52,121 nucleotides of DNA. Origin: Paenibacillus lacisoli (GTDB taxonomy: Bacteria; Bacillota; Bacilli; Paenibacillales; Paenibacillaceae). Numbering within the stretch: the stretch's first letter is position 1; each line of letters starts with the position of its first letter. This document shows positions 1-8,757 of this stretch, in pieces. Made by a program: the position numbers and the translations under genes. The stretch lies in NCBI RefSeq assembly GCF_030580655.1, contig NZ_JAUQTB010000019.1, forward strand, positions 1 to 52,121, in the 5' to 3' direction. A model generated the notes under the pieces. It worked only from the letters and a program-made list of their open reading frames with translations. It searched no databases and was not told the origin of the DNA.

Positions 1-201
1 AAGGGAAACTGCTGGGATAACGCCTGCATCGAAAGTTTCTTCGGGCATCTCAAGTCGGAATGCCTCCACCTCCACACCTTCACCTCCGAGGAGCAACTCG
101 TGGGAGCTGTTGAACGCTATATTCATTTTTACAACAACGAACGTTTTCAGGAAAAGCTGAACAACCTTAGCCCGGTGGAATACCGAACTAAGGCTGCTTA
201 G
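1..201 (+). CDS. IS3-family transposase OrfB, C-terminal 66 residues (5' partial)
   Basis: Reading frame 1 is open from the first base to a TAG at 199-201. It encodes the end of an rve-type integrase core: the motif WDNACIESFFGHLKSE contains the last catalytic glutamate (ESFF) of the DDE triad, followed by the YIHFYNNER and NLSPVEYR motifs that close IS3/IS150 transposases. The enzyme would catalyse cut/copy-out and insertion of its own element. The N-terminal two thirds, including both catalytic aspartates, are outside the window. The downstream terminal repeat suggests this end of the element is intact. Confidence 0.85.
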   Translation, partial: KGNCWDNACIESFFGHLKSECLHLHTFTSEEQLVGAVERYIHFYNNERFQEKLNNLSPVEYRTKAA

Positions 202-246
202 TCACAGAGCTATTTTATATCTGTCTACTTGACGGGGGTAACTTCA
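1..246 (+). mobile_element. Right end of an IS3-family (IS150-like) insertion sequence
   Basis: The window opens inside an insertion sequence. The transposase C-terminus stops at 201. The following DNA carries a terminal inverted-repeat-like stretch around 221-246 (core CTACTTGACGGGGG) that ends in CA, so its complement starts with TG, as IS3-family ends do. The left end lies outside the window, so length and target duplication cannot be judged. Family assignment rests on the transposase motif and the TG/CA end. Confidence 0.8.
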
Positions 247-338
247 GCTGCAGTCGGCTTTTTGATTAGCTTGTACCCGTCTGGGATGTTTCACATGCTG
301 TCTTTCTGGTTAAGTACAAATGTTAGATTTAACAAGAG

Positions 339-2180
339 CTATTCAATTTTGAATTTGCTAACGGCTTCCTGCAAGAGTGCGGCCTGCTGATTCAGATGGT
401 TGACCGTCTGTGCATGCTCCTTCATATCGTTCAGCTGATCTTCAGAAATCTGTACGATATGTCCAATAGTCTGTTGGGCTTTCGAAGTAATCTGGGCCGT
501 CTCTTCGACGGATGCGCTGACTTCTTCGGAACCGGCCGAAGCTTCCTCGGTAGCTGCAGATACGGCCTGAATCGTGTGATTAACGCTTTGAATGACCTCA
601 ACCAGGTGGTCAAAGGCCCCGCCTGCCTGCTGTACCTTCTCGGTACCGGATTGGATCTCCTGGTTAACCCGGCTCATGGCATCGACGGAGCGCTTGGAAT
701 CCTCCTGGATAATGTGGAGATAGGTAGCGATTTCTTCGGCTGCGGTCTTGGATTGTTCGGCGAGCTTGCGTACCTCGCCGGCTACGACGGCAAATCCCCG
801 CCCATGTTCGCCTGCACGTGCAGCTTCAATGGAAGCATTCAGGGACAGCAGATTGGTCTGTTTCGTTATTTCGAAGATGGAAGACAGTACCTGTTCAATC
901 GCCTGAGACCGTTCATTCATGGTGCGGATGTAGGACAGGGACTCTTCCGCAGTCTGTCCGACATAATTCATCTGCTGCATCGCATCCTGTGCCAGCTTGT
1001 TGCCGTTCACGGCCTGGTCAGCGGCGGTGCCGATCATTTCCGTTACTTCGGACGCTGATGTCGCGATATGCTGGATACCCTGCGTAATTTCCTCCATAGC
1101 CCGGGAATTCTCGGCTGCGCTTGTTGCAATCGCTGTACTGCCCTGCTCGATGCTGTCTGTCAGGTCAACGGAACGGGCAACCATGCCGTTCATGGCTTCC
1201 ACGCGCTGTCTCAAGTCATCCGATCCTTGAACGACCTCGCTGGAGGAGGCAAGCACCTGCCCGATCATCGTTTTGAGATTCTCGGTCATCAACTGGAAGC
1301 TTACAGCCAGCTGTGCAATCTCATCACGTCCGTTAATTTGGAGCTCCTGGGTCAGATCGCCCCGGGATACCTGTCTGCTGTGTTCCAGCAGCTGATCGAT
1401 CGGTTTGGTCAGACGGCGGACCAGCCAGATGGATACAACCCAGCTGAGGACAAGGACGAGCACCGTAATGCCGATACAGATCCAGGTGATCTGACTTATT
1501 TTCTCCTGAATGAAGCTGACGTCCATACTTACAGCGAGAAGCAGCTTGCTGCCTGGAATGCTGAAGTACTCCGTTTTGTGCACACCATACTGGTCGGAAT
1601 AGACACCGCTGACACTGGTTTTGTTAGCAAAGGCCTCCTTCATGGCAGGCTGAATCTCCAGGGAATCGCCTTCCTTGACGCTGGAACCCTCGGCTTTTAC
1701 AACCACCGTTGCCTTATCATTGTCATATTCAAGCAGATAGGCTGTTTCAACATTATTTTTCTTGATTTTATCCCGAAGGAAATATTGAAATGAAGTTCTG
1801 GCACCTTCACTGTCCTTGCTCTGAATAGCACGGGATGTGTTCATATCGCGGAATACGTCCTGCGCACTTGCAGACAGGGTCTTGTCCAGCTGCGGGAGGA
1901 CATTACTTTTAATAATATCCGTGGATATCAGATAAAAAGAAATGCTGAATAAAATAGAAGACAAAAGCAGGCTGAGCAGCAGCATAATCCGAATCTTGGC
2001 ACCGATGGTACCATTAAAACGTAAGAGTCCGGCCCAATCAAGTTCTTTTGCCCTGGCAACCAGGTTGCGACCACGGTCGGAGCCCTTTTTTGGCGTGCCT
2101 TTGATTTGCTTGAATCGGTTAAAACGGGGCCAACGGATTTGCTTGGTTTTGGTCACCAATGAGCGAATGAACCGTGACAT
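339..2180 (-). CDS. Methyl-accepting chemotaxis protein (transmembrane chemoreceptor)
   Basis: A 613-residue chemoreceptor. An in-frame ORF runs 16 codons further upstream, but the ATG at 2178-2180 has AAAGGAG about 8 bases before it and the upstream one has no ribosome site, so I start here. A long basic cytoplasmic N-terminus (~60 residues) precedes TM1 (~65-87). An extracellular sensing domain of about 140 residues follows, then TM2 (~230-254), a HAMP domain, and a long coiled-coil signalling domain. The hairpin tip [20 protein letters not shown] is the region that contacts CheA/CheW. The ligand is unknown; the sensor region resembles single-Cache modules in length and position, but I cannot assign it firmly. 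It is a monocistronic gene with a SigD-like promoter candidate upstream. Confidence 0.93.
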   Translation of the reverse strand: MSRFIRSLVTKTKQIRWPRFNRFKQIKGTPKKGSDRGRNLVARAKELDWAGLLRFNGTIGAKIRIMLLLSLLLSSILFSISFYLISTDIIKSNVLPQLDKTLSASAQDVFRDMNTSRAIQSKDSEGARTSFQYFLRDKIKKNNVETAYLLEYDNDKATVVVKAEGSSVKEGDSLEIQPAMKEAFANKTSVSGVYSDQYGVHKTEYFSIPGSKLLLAVSMDVSFIQEKISQITWICIGITVLVLVLSWVVSIWLVRRLTKPIDQLLEHSRQVSRGDLTQELQINGRDEIAQLAVSFQLMTENLKTMIGQVLASSSEVVQGSDDLRQRVEAMNGMVARSVDLTDSIEQGSTAIATSAAENSRAMEEITQGIQHIATSASEVTEMIGTAADQAVNGNKLAQDAMQQMNYVGQTAEESLSYIRTMNERSQAIEQVLSSIFEITKQTNLLSLNASIEAARAGEHGRGFAVVAGEVRKLAEQSKTAAEEIATYLHIIQEDSKRSVDAMSRVNQEIQSGTEKVQQAGGAFDHLVEVIQSVNHTIQAVSAATEEASAGSEEVSASVEETAQITSKAQQTIGHIVQISEDQLNDMKEHAQTVNHLNQQAALLQEAVSKFKIE

Positions 2181-2282
2181 AATAATTCTCCTTTCTGGTC
2201 TTGCCCAATCCACTAACTTTTTGCCCATACTGACCGGCCGTGCACAGGCCTTGAGTATGATGTCACCGTCCGTGAAGATGTT

Positions 2283-2307
2283 ATATTCGCCGAAAACAAG
2301 AAGTTTA
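2283..2307 (-). promoter_or_regulatory. Candidate SigD-type (flagellar/chemotaxis) promoter for the chemoreceptor
   Basis: On the minus strand a TAAA (2304-2307) is followed after 13 bases by GCGAATAT (2283-2290), 6 of 8 matches to the SigD -10 consensus GCCGATAT. The spacer is slightly short (usual 14-16). Its distance of about 100 bases from the start codon and the nature of the gene make it plausible, but not secure. Confidence 0.35.
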
Positions 2308-2435
2308 TACCATTTTTAGGACAGAAAACAAGAAAAGTATAGAATAATATGGGTCTGATAGTCTGTAGTTTAGTATATTTTACCTAATAGAACTCTGGTT
2401 GAATAGACGCATGTTATATATTTTTTCTTTTTCTC

Positions 2436-2463
2436 TTGAAAACTTACATAAATCGTTTACAAT
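2436..2463 (+). promoter_or_regulatory. Candidate SigA promoter for tcyP
   Basis: TTGAAA (2436-2441) and TACAAT (2458-2463) separated by 16 bases, each one mismatch from consensus. Transcription from about 2470 would give a leader of roughly 170 nt before the tcyP start, long enough to hold the nested hairpin at 2576-2624. The rest of the 2181-2641 intergenic stretch is AT-rich and shows no gene. Confidence 0.5.
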
Positions 2464-2575
2464 AAAGAAGTGATTTCTGACCTGTTTAATGGGTTTTATT
2501 AAATTACCGAATTAATTTTGTTTATGTTCTAAACCCGGGGTTATAAATCATTAGACATATTTTATATTCATAAGA

Positions 2576-2624
2576 CTCTCCGGCGGAAAAGCAATTCAGC
2601 ATTGCCTAGAAAAAAAGCGGAGAG
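2576..2624 (+). promoter_or_regulatory. Nested hairpin in the tcyP leader
   Basis: Outer arms CTCTCCG (2576-2582) and CGGAGAG (2618-2624) are perfectly complementary. Inside them GCAAT (2591-2595) and ATTGC (2601-2605) form a second short stem. The structure ends only a few bases before the GAGGAG ribosome site (2628-2633). There is no T-run, so it is not a terminator. It could modulate translation or protect the mRNA 5' end. It does not resemble an S-box or other riboswitch I know. Confidence 0.4.
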
Positions 2625-2641
2625 CGAGAGGAGCGAGAGGG

Positions 2642-4039
2642 TTGGATTATCTTCTTACCATTATTAACGTAGCAGTCATGCTGGTACTGCTTGGCGTCCT
2701 GTTTTGGATGCAGAAAAAACATATTTCATTTACAAAGCGCGTTTTTACGGCACTGGGCTTTGGTATCGTATATGGCGTAATTCTTCAGCTGATCTATGGA
2801 GCAGGCTCTGATGTGCTGGCCAAGTCCGTGGACTGGTTCAACCTGGTCGGTAACGGTTATGTCGGTCTCCTGCAGATGATCGTTATCCCGCTGATCATGG
2901 TGTCGATCATCTCGGCGATTATGAACCTGAAGGGCGGCAAAAATTTGGGTAAAATGGCCGGTCTCATTATTGCGGTGCTGTTAATTACGACAGCTATAGC
3001 AGCGACCGTCAGCATTGTAACAAGCTTGAGTTTTGATCTGAAATCGATCGAGATTCAGGCAGGAGACCGTGAGCAGGCACAGGTGACGAAGGTGCAGGAG
3101 CGGCTCGCAGATGTAGAGGACAAAACGATTCCGCAGCAGATTCTGGAGTTTATTCCGACCAACCCGTTCGAAGATATGACAGGAGCACGTCGTTCCTCGA
3201 CGCTGGCAGTCGTCATTTTCTCGGCCTTTATCGGGGTGGCTGTTCTGGGTGTTGACCGTAAGAAGCCGGAGCAGGCTGCAACTTTCCGTAATATGATTAA
3301 CGCTGTTTATGCAGTAGTTATGCGTATCGTTACGATGGTGCTGCGTCTGACACCTTACGGAATTCTTGCCCTGATCACAAAAGTGGTCTCTACAACCAAT
3401 CCGGATGAGATTCTGAAGCTGATCAAGTTCGTGTTGGCTTCCTATGTGGCACTGATCGTGATGTTCATCATTCACTTGATTCTGCTCAGCATTTTCCGCT
3501 ACAACCCGGTGACCTATGTGAAGAAAGTAATTCCTACCCTGGTATTTGCATTCACTTCGCGTTCCAGTGCAGCGACGATTCCTCTGAACGTGGAGACCCA
3601 GACGAAGAAGTTGGGCGTATCCGAAGGGATTGCGAACCTGTCGGCTTCCTTTGGTGCCACAATCGGTCAGAATGGCTGCGCAGGTATTTACCCGGCGATG
3701 CTGGCGGTAATGATCGCACCGACGGCAGGCATTGATCCTACAAGCTGGGATTTCATCCTGACGTTGATCCTGGTTGTCGTTATCAGTTCCTTTGGTGTCG
3801 CAGGCGTCGGCGGCGGAGCGACGTTTGCCTCTCTGATCGTGCTGTCGACCATGAATCTGCCGGTAGCCCTGGTAGGTCTGCTGATCTCCGTTGAACCGCT
3901 GATCGATATGGGCCGTACGGCACTGAACGTGAACGATTCCATGACTGCAGGGTTGATTACCAGCCGTGTCATGAAGGATAATGATCCGAAAGTATACAAC
4001 GATATGAATACTGAGCTGGATTCAGCTGCACATGCCTGA
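2642..4039 (+). CDS. tcyP: L-cystine uptake symporter TcyP
   Basis: A 465-residue membrane protein closely resembling Bacillus TcyP (about 463 residues) from its first residues (DYLLTIINVAVMLVLLGVLF) through the whole length. It belongs to the dicarboxylate/amino acid:cation symporter family and imports L-cystine for sulfur supply. Several hydrophobic segments are visible. The serine-rich re-entrant motif SRSSAATIPLNVE, the FGATIGQNGCAG segment and the C-terminal LNVNDSMTAG segment are the family's substrate- and cation-binding elements. Translation starts at TTG with GAGGAG 8 bases upstream. The gene stands alone between a promoter-like sequence and a strong terminator. In Bacillus tcyP is repressed by CymR under sulfur sufficiency; I did not find a secure CymR box here. 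Confidence 0.93.
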   Translation: MDYLLTIINVAVMLVLLGVLFWMQKKHISFTKRVFTALGFGIVYGVILQLIYGAGSDVLAKSVDWFNLVGNGYVGLLQMIVIPLIMVSIISAIMNLKGGKNLGKMAGLIIAVLLITTAIAATVSIVTSLSFDLKSIEIQAGDREQAQVTKVQERLADVEDKTIPQQILEFIPTNPFEDMTGARRSSTLAVVIFSAFIGVAVLGVDRKKPEQAATFRNMINAVYAVVMRIVTMVLRLTPYGILALITKVVSTTNPDEILKLIKFVLASYVALIVMFIIHLILLSIFRYNPVTYVKKVIPTLVFAFTSRSSAATIPLNVETQTKKLGVSEGIANLSASFGATIGQNGCAGIYPAMLAVMIAPTAGIDPTSWDFILTLILVVVISSFGVAGVGGGATFASLIVLSTMNLPVALVGLLISVEPLIDMGRTALNVNDSMTAGLITSRVMKDNDPKVYNDMNTELDSAAHA

Positions 4040-4053
4040 TGATCAGCCAAACG

Positions 4054-4086
4054 AAAAAAGCCGGGGCGGCCGCCCTGGCTTTTTTC
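4054..4086 (+). terminator. Intrinsic terminator after tcyP
   Basis: A-tract, GC-rich stem (GCC, one G-U pair, GGGCGG/CCGCCC, GGC) and a T-run of six. The symmetry would also let it work on the minus strand, but no minus gene ends here. Confidence 0.9.
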
Positions 4087-4172
4087 ATCCAAGTTAAGAA
4101 GTCAGCAGGTCTGTTCAAAATCACGGCTCTATGGTAGAGTAGATGAAGTTTTGCCGCTGCAGGCGGACAAGA

Positions 4173-4212
4173 CCGCGGTTCGTAACCATCCCGCGATATC
4201 AAAACTAGGAGG
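4173..4212 (+). promoter_or_regulatory. preQ1-I-type riboswitch controlling the queuosine-precursor transporter
   Basis: A compact aptamer immediately before the start codon: stem CGCGG (4174-4178) with CCGCG (4191-4195), a C-rich loop (TTCGTAACCATC), then an A-rich tail ATATCAAAACTAGGAGG (4196-4212). This is the size and arrangement of preQ1 class I riboswitches: a short hairpin whose loop pairs with an A-rich 3' tail. The tail includes the ribosome site (AGGAGG), so ligand binding should block translation. The downstream gene family (YhhQ/VUT) imports preQ1 or preQ0, which fits well. The assignment is by eye, without a covariance model. Confidence 0.8.
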
Positions 4213-4217
4213 ATTGT

Positions 4218-4949
4218 ATGCTTAATCAGTTTTATATGAATAATCTGGAATGGGGCATTTTCTACGTCCTGGTCAATTACGGATTATTCCTGTTATGCTT
4301 CCGCTTGTTCGGGAAGAAAGGGCTGTATGCCTGGATCGGCGTCGCGACCGTCATTGCGAATATTGAGGTCACGAAGACGATCGAGATGCTGGGCATTACC
4401 ATGACCCTTGGCAATACGATGTATGTCAGCCTCTATATGGCCAGCGATCTGCTGAATGAGCGTTATGGTCTGAAGGAAGCTCGCAAGGCTGTCTGGTTCG
4501 GCTTCTTCACGCTGGTCATGACGACGATCCTGATGCAGATGACGCTTGCATTTGAACCGGGAGAGAGCGACTTTGCCCAGCAATCGCTGCAAACCATCTT
4601 TGGCCTGATGCCGCGTCTGGCTCTGGCGAGTCTGACGGCTTATGTCATCAGCCAATTCCTGGATGTGAAGCTGTATTCCTGGATTCGCCGGTTCTTCCCG
4701 ACACGGGGGCAGCTGTGGATCCGGGGTAACGGGAGTACGCTCGTCAGTTCTTTTGTGGATACGCTGATTTTCTGTTCTATTGCTTTTACTGGCGGAGAAT
4801 ACAGCTGGCAGGTATGGCTGGAAATTCTGCTGACCACTTATGTGCTCAAATTTGTTCTTACCGCAGCGGGAACTCCGATTCTCTATATCGGCCGCAGCTT
4901 TATATTCAAGGAAGAGCAGGAAGAGACAAAAACCGGAGCCGCTTCATAG
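4218..4949 (+). CDS. Queuosine precursor transporter (YhhQ/VUT family, DUF165)
   Basis: A 243-residue integral membrane protein with about six transmembrane segments. Family hallmarks are the acidic/polar motif around NIEVTKTIEMLGITMTLGN, the ASDLLNERYG segment, and the late motif GNGSTLVSSFVDTLIF. Members move the 7-deazaguanine queuosine precursors preQ0/preQ1 into the cell for tRNA modification. AGGAGG lies 5 bases before the ATG, inside the preQ1-type aptamer. So the gene should be off when preQ1 is plentiful. The stop codon lies inside the loop of its own terminator hairpin. B. subtilis YpdP is a family member; I leave the symbol blank because naming varies. Confidence 0.9.
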   Translation: MLNQFYMNNLEWGIFYVLVNYGLFLLCFRLFGKKGLYAWIGVATVIANIEVTKTIEMLGITMTLGNTMYVSLYMASDLLNERYGLKEARKAVWFGFFTLVMTTILMQMTLAFEPGESDFAQQSLQTIFGLMPRLALASLTAYVISQFLDVKLYSWIRRFFPTRGQLWIRGNGSTLVSSFVDTLIFCSIAFTGGEYSWQVWLEILLTTYVLKFVLTAAGTPILYIGRSFIFKEEQEETKTGAAS

Positions 4950-4964
4950 CGCTCCGGTTTTTTT
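4932..4964 (+). terminator. Intrinsic terminator overlapping the transporter stop codon
   Basis: ACCGGAGC (4932-4939) pairs with GCTCCGGT (4951-4958), followed by a run of T. The TAG stop at 4947-4949 sits in the loop, so coding and termination signals overlap. Confidence 0.9.
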
Positions 4965-4988
4965 GTGCTGCCGTATAGGGCCTCTATG

Positions 4989-6083
4989 TTAACCGAGGAT
5001 AGTCAGTTCTTTTGGAAATGAGGTCAGGACTTCCACACCGTTCGCAGTAACGAGAACATCGTCCTCAATACGTACACCGCCTACGCCAGGCACATAAACA
5101 CCCGGCTCAATGGTGTATACCATACCTTCAATCAGCGGATCCTGGTTACTGCCGTGAAGAGACGGATATTCGTGAATACCCATGCCTAATCCGTGGCCCA
5201 GACGATGATTAAAGGCAGGTCCGTATCCGGCCTGCTCAATCACCGACCTTGCCGCCTGATCGACAGAAGCGCACGTTACACCGGGACGGCTGGCTTCAAT
5301 TCCTTTCAGGTTTGCACCCAAAACAGCTTGATAAATGTTCTCCTGCTCAGGTGTTATGCTGCCATAGGCAAAGGTGCGTGTAATATCGGATGCATAACCT
5401 CCGGCATAGACACCGAGATCGAACATAACAAGATCGCCGTACTGCAGTTTGCGTGCTCCTGGGGTACCGTGCGGCAGCGCCGTTTTCTCGCCGAAGAGGG
5501 CCATTGTATCGAAGGAAGGTCCGTCTGCACCAAGCTTTTTCATCTGGTACTCCAGCTCGGCAACGAGCTCAACTTCGGTCACACCTTCCTTGACATGGGT
5601 CAGGCCATGCCGAAGCACTTCTTCAACGAGTCGGACCGCATGCTTCAAGCGCTGGATTTCTTCTGGAGTTTTGCGTACACGCATATCGCGCAGGACCGGG
5701 CCCGCGTCATCATAAGCCACCGCACCGATCACGGCGCTGATCTGCTCATAGCGGGCAAGGGAGACATGCTCCTTCTCTAGGGCAAAACGCTGAGGCGCCT
5801 GAAGCCCATGCAGCTGTTCACCCAGCAGCGAGTAAGGGTTATCGGTATCGCGATGCGGCACAAGGCGGAGGCCCGGAGATGCCGCATGGGCGGCTTCAGC
5901 ATCCAGCGCCGGTACAATCAGAACCGGGTCCTCACCTTGTACAAGCAGCAGGCCCAGGAAGCGTTCATGAGGTTCGCTGGCAAAGCCGGTCAGGTAATAA
6001 ACATGCTGGGGATCCGTAATCAGCAGCCCGTCCCACCGGTTCTCGGACAGGGAGGCGGACAGCTTTTGCAGATTCGTATTCAT
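4989..6083 (-). CDS. Xaa-Pro dipeptidase / aminopeptidase P (peptidase M24)
   Basis: A 364-residue metallopeptidase that removes residues next to proline from peptides or dipeptides in the cytoplasm. Residues ~1-130 form a creatinase-type N-domain (LLITDPQHVYYLTGF). The rest is the pita-bread catalytic domain with the metal ligands visible in order: D in MFDLGVYAGG, D in YASDITRTF, H in RLGHGLGMGIHE, E in TIEPGVY and E in VRIEDDVLV. Length matches PepQ/YqhT-type enzymes. The ATG has AGAGAGGAT about 10 bases upstream. It is a stand-alone minus-strand gene. Whether it prefers dipeptides or longer peptides cannot be read from sequence. Confidence 0.92.
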   Translation of the reverse strand: MNTNLQKLSASLSENRWDGLLITDPQHVYYLTGFASEPHERFLGLLLVQGEDPVLIVPALDAEAAHAASPGLRLVPHRDTDNPYSLLGEQLHGLQAPQRFALEKEHVSLARYEQISAVIGAVAYDDAGPVLRDMRVRKTPEEIQRLKHAVRLVEEVLRHGLTHVKEGVTEVELVAELEYQMKKLGADGPSFDTMALFGEKTALPHGTPGARKLQYGDLVMFDLGVYAGGYASDITRTFAYGSITPEQENIYQAVLGANLKGIEASRPGVTCASVDQAARSVIEQAGYGPAFNHRLGHGLGMGIHEYPSLHGSNQDPLIEGMVYTIEPGVYVPGVGGVRIEDDVLVTANGVEVLTSFPKELTILG

Positions 6084-6201
6084 AGGTAATTCAATCCTCT
6101 CTACTCAGGCTGGCATTCGTATAAATCATACAAGAGACAGCTTCATTTGAACACCTGTGCCATGACTTTGGGATGATGATGAGTGCAGTCAGGAAACGGA
6201 A

Positions 6202-6924
6202 TTATTCTGAGGCTTGTCCTGCCAGTGCAGCGATTCGCGCCTGTGGTTCCCGGCTGTACAAACCCCCGTGATAGCAAAGGATCTGTTCAACTGGCAGGGC
6301 AGCCAGTTTAGTCAGGCTCTCGATGGCCAGGTTCATGTCAGGTGTAAGGGCTTCGGCAGGGCCGACAAGCTCACCATCAATAACACGCATTGCATCTGCA
6401 GCCAGTACCAAGCGTTGGGATGGGAAGTATAGGGAAATGTGACCTGGTGTATGTCCTGGTGTATGAATAACTTCAAGCCCGCCGCCATAAGGAAGACGGT
6501 CTCCATCTTCAAGTACACGGGCAATATGCAGATGACTGAGCTTTGAGATAAATTGATTGGCAGTATCCTGCATCGGCTGCGGCATTTTGGAAATGCGCTC
6601 CGGCGTAAATTTGATAGATGGTTCAAGCCCGGTAACGGCAGCGACGTCATCTCGATGGACGAAAATTTCAACCTCAGGGAATTGATCCGCCAGTACCGTG
6701 ACATTACCGATGTGATCGATATCCTGGTGAGTAATCAGAATACGCTTCAGACGGGACAGATCAAGTCCTGCCTTCGTCATAGCTTCCTCCAAGAATGAAG
6801 CTTCGCCAAGCATGCCTGTATCTACAAGTGTTAGACCATCAGGATCTTCAATGACTACAGGATGAATATAATGATCTGGTCCCATCGGGACTTTAAGAAT
6901 ATGGATATGTTGGCCAATGTTCAT
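6202..6924 (-). CDS. MBL-fold metallo-hydrolase
   Basis: A 240-residue metallo-beta-lactamase-fold hydrolase. The metal motif reads THQDIDHIGN, a variant of HxHxDH in which the second histidine is aspartate, a pattern seen in YflN-like members. Later metal ligands are in HTPGHTPGHISLYF and LAADAM (the bridging aspartate), with a final histidine in ILCYHGGLYS. The start has GGAG 6 bases upstream. Substrate is unknown; related proteins are often called glyoxalase II-like or lactonase-like, and I see nothing here that decides between them. It is followed by no cotranscribed gene. Confidence 0.88.
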   Translation of the reverse strand: MNIGQHIHILKVPMGPDHYIHPVVIEDPDGLTLVDTGMLGEASFLEEAMTKAGLDLSRLKRILITHQDIDHIGNVTVLADQFPEVEIFVHRDDVAAVTGLEPSIKFTPERISKMPQPMQDTANQFISKLSHLHIARVLEDGDRLPYGGGLEVIHTPGHTPGHISLYFPSQRLVLAADAMRVIDGELVGPAEALTPDMNLAIESLTKLAALPVEQILCYHGGLYSREPQARIAALAGQASE

Positions 6925-7355
6925 TGTTCTCCGGAAAAATCCGGATACACCTCCCGCGAAATCAGAAATGGGTCATTCATTTTTAAACAATTCTATTTTT
7001 TATTATATGCCTGTATGGACATAAATCGCAAAATTCGTCTGTTTATACGCGGAACCCCTTGCGATAAGGCAGCATATTCTCCGGAAGCTGATGGACATAA
7101 TTGGAATTTGCCAGGTCAGACCATTACAGGCCATTGCTTGTTGGGCATTGCACGGCGGGCCGGCGGGCAGCCGAAGCTTGTGCTTCCACCAGGCAGACTG
7201 TTACTTCGAGTGAAAGCAGGCGCAGAGAAGCTGAAATTCTGATATAGCTGTCTTCTGCATTGTCCGGTAGAATAGTAAAGGTACTGCCAGAACAAAGATA
7301 ACGTTAGCACATTGCTATCAGAGAAGTTATTTACTCAGAACGCGGGGGAATGGGT
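6925..7355. other. Intergenic region with a possible 75-codon ORF
   Basis: This 430-bp gap holds the promoter regions of the divergent MBL hydrolase and ywnH genes. An ORF on the plus strand (ATG 7015 to TGA 7242) has a protein-like end (LVLPPGRLLLRVKAGAEKLKF is its last part) but no clear ribosome site and no family I recognise. It may be a decayed gene or chance. Confidence 0.3.
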
Positions 7356-7862
7356 ATGAGCACACAATTCAGCATTGATATTGCACGTTTTGAAGATTTG
7401 CCGGCGATTGTTGAAATCTATAATTCCACAATACCTGGACGAATGGCTACAGCAGACCTGGAGCCGGTCAGTGTGGAGAGCCGGATTCCCTGGTTCGAAG
7501 AGCATACGCCGGACCGCCGGCCGCTCTGGGTTCTCCGGGAGGGAGAGCAGATTGCCGGCTGGGCCAGCCTTCAATCCTTCTATGGTAGACCTGCATATAA
7601 TGGTACGGTGGAGCTGAGCATCTACGTGAATGAGCAGTTCCGCGGCCGGGGTGTAGGCAGTATCCTGGTACAGTATGTACTGGATCAATGCCCTCGCCTG
7701 GGAGTTCGAACCTTGCTGGGTTTTGTCTTCGGACACAATGATCCGAGTCTGTCGCTGCTGCGCAAGTTCGGCTTTGAGCAGTGGGGATATTACCCGCGGA
7801 TTGCAGAGCTTGATGGAATTGAGCGGGATCTGGCCATCGTCGGCAAACGTCTTGAGCCTTGA
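7356..7862 (+). CDS. ywnH: GNAT N-acetyltransferase, YwnH/phosphinothricin acetyltransferase type
   Basis: A 168-residue acetyltransferase strongly resembling B. subtilis YwnH throughout: [18 protein letters not shown] near the N-terminus, [17 protein letters not shown] in the middle, the acetyl-CoA loop RGRGVGS, and the [20 protein letters not shown] segment. The family acetylates methionine sulfoximine and phosphinothricin-like amino acids with acetyl-CoA. Two ATGs are close together. The one at 7356 has GGGGGA 7 bases upstream, whereas the ATG at 7350 would overlap that site, so I choose 7356. It is a single-gene unit converging on the FG-GAP protein gene. Confidence 0.9.
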   Translation: MSTQFSIDIARFEDLPAIVEIYNSTIPGRMATADLEPVSVESRIPWFEEHTPDRRPLWVLREGEQIAGWASLQSFYGRPAYNGTVELSIYVNEQFRGRGVGSILVQYVLDQCPRLGVRTLLGFVFGHNDPSLSLLRKFGFEQWGYYPRIAELDGIERDLAIVGKRLEP

Positions 7863-7890
7863 GCCGGCTGCCGGCAGCAGCCGGATTGGA

Positions 7891-8757
7891 TCAGATTCGG
7901 TTTGCGGGCATGCTGGAGCCTGCCGGCTGAATGTGAGCGGGGTCTGCTCCGAAAATGGAGGCCCACTGCTGGATAATCTGCCAGCCGTTATTACTGAGTT
8001 TCAGCGTATTGACGATATAGCCGAAGCGGTCGGCGTTGTACTGGCCGATAATCCCGTGATAGGCTTGAAGCTCGTAGACTCCATCGCGTTCCAGATCGAC
8101 CGGGTACAGGCCGCTGAGCGGGGCGATATCGCCTTCCAGCGGCTTTTTAAGCGTGCCATTGGGGTTGTAAATTTCGGACAGATAATCCTTTCCGCGCAGC
8201 GAGATATCCAGTAGATAGACCTGGGCCGGCTGCCGGCTTGTCACCTCAAGACGATAGTGATCGAGATACCGGACCTTGAAGGACTGGGACATATTGTAGA
8301 GCTCGTAGTCGAAGATCAGCAGCGGAGTGCCGCCATAGAAGGAGTAGATATAATCGTACGTAAAAGCCCCCGAACCGCCGGAATCGATTCGGATGAGAAT
8401 ATCCGCAACGCCGTCACCAACAAAATCACCGGCAAACAATGTGGGATTATACCCTGAATTGGTGGCCAGTGGAACATACGTCGTCTGTTGGCTGGACCCG
8501 TTCCGCATGGCGAGCGTGATGTTAGTCAGGAATGGACTATTCTGATCCGGCGGGGTGCCAATCAGATAGACCAGATCAGGTATACCGTCTCCGGTTACAT
8601 CGCTCCACACACTGGTAATTATGGTGCCGGCAGGTGGAAAGGCTGGTTTGGCAGCTCCTCCTGCCGCTGCAGGCGGCGGGCTGAAGGGAGTCCCAGTCCC
8701 GCGGGGGATAAAGGTCTGGCTGTAAGGCTGCGGTGTACGACCGTTCAAATGAAGCAT
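7891..8757 (-). CDS. FG-GAP/VCBS-type repeat protein, no signal peptide
   Basis: A 288-residue protein with repeated calcium-binding-like blades: DVTGDGIPDLVYLIG, DFVGDGVADILIRID and DLERDGVYELQAYH, spaced about 65-90 residues apart. This matches the FG-GAP/VCBS (integrin-like beta-propeller) pattern DxxGDGxxD. A proline/alanine-rich stretch near the N-terminus (PPPAAAGGAAKPAFPP) would be a linker. Such propellers are usually exported, yet no signal peptide is visible. I start at the second ATG (8755-8757), about 11 bases from AAGGAG; the first ATG is only 2 bases from it. Function unknown; a spore-surface or non-classically exported protein is possible. Confidence 0.75.
   Translation of the reverse strand: MLHLNGRTPQPYSQTFIPRGTGTPFSPPPAAAGGAAKPAFPPAGTIITSVWSDVTGDGIPDLVYLIGTPPDQNSPFLTNITLAMRNGSSQQTTYVPLATNSGYNPTLFAGDFVGDGVADILIRIDSGGSGAFTYDYIYSFYGGTPLLIFDYELYNMSQSFKVRYLDHYRLEVTSRQPAQVYLLDISLRGKDYLSEIYNPNGTLKKPLEGDIAPLSGLYPVDLERDGVYELQAYHGIIGQYNADRFGYIVNTLKLSNNGWQIIQQWASIFGADPAHIQPAGSSMPANRI

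Noticed and set aside
396..1793. Long plus-strand ORFs opposite the first chemoreceptor gene
   Set aside because: They run antisense through the conserved MCP signalling domain, have no ribosome sites and encode no recognisable domains; codon structure is that of the minus-strand gene.
339..2228. Upstream start of the first chemoreceptor at 2228
   Set aside because: No ribosome site there, whereas AAAGGAG precedes the ATG at 2180.
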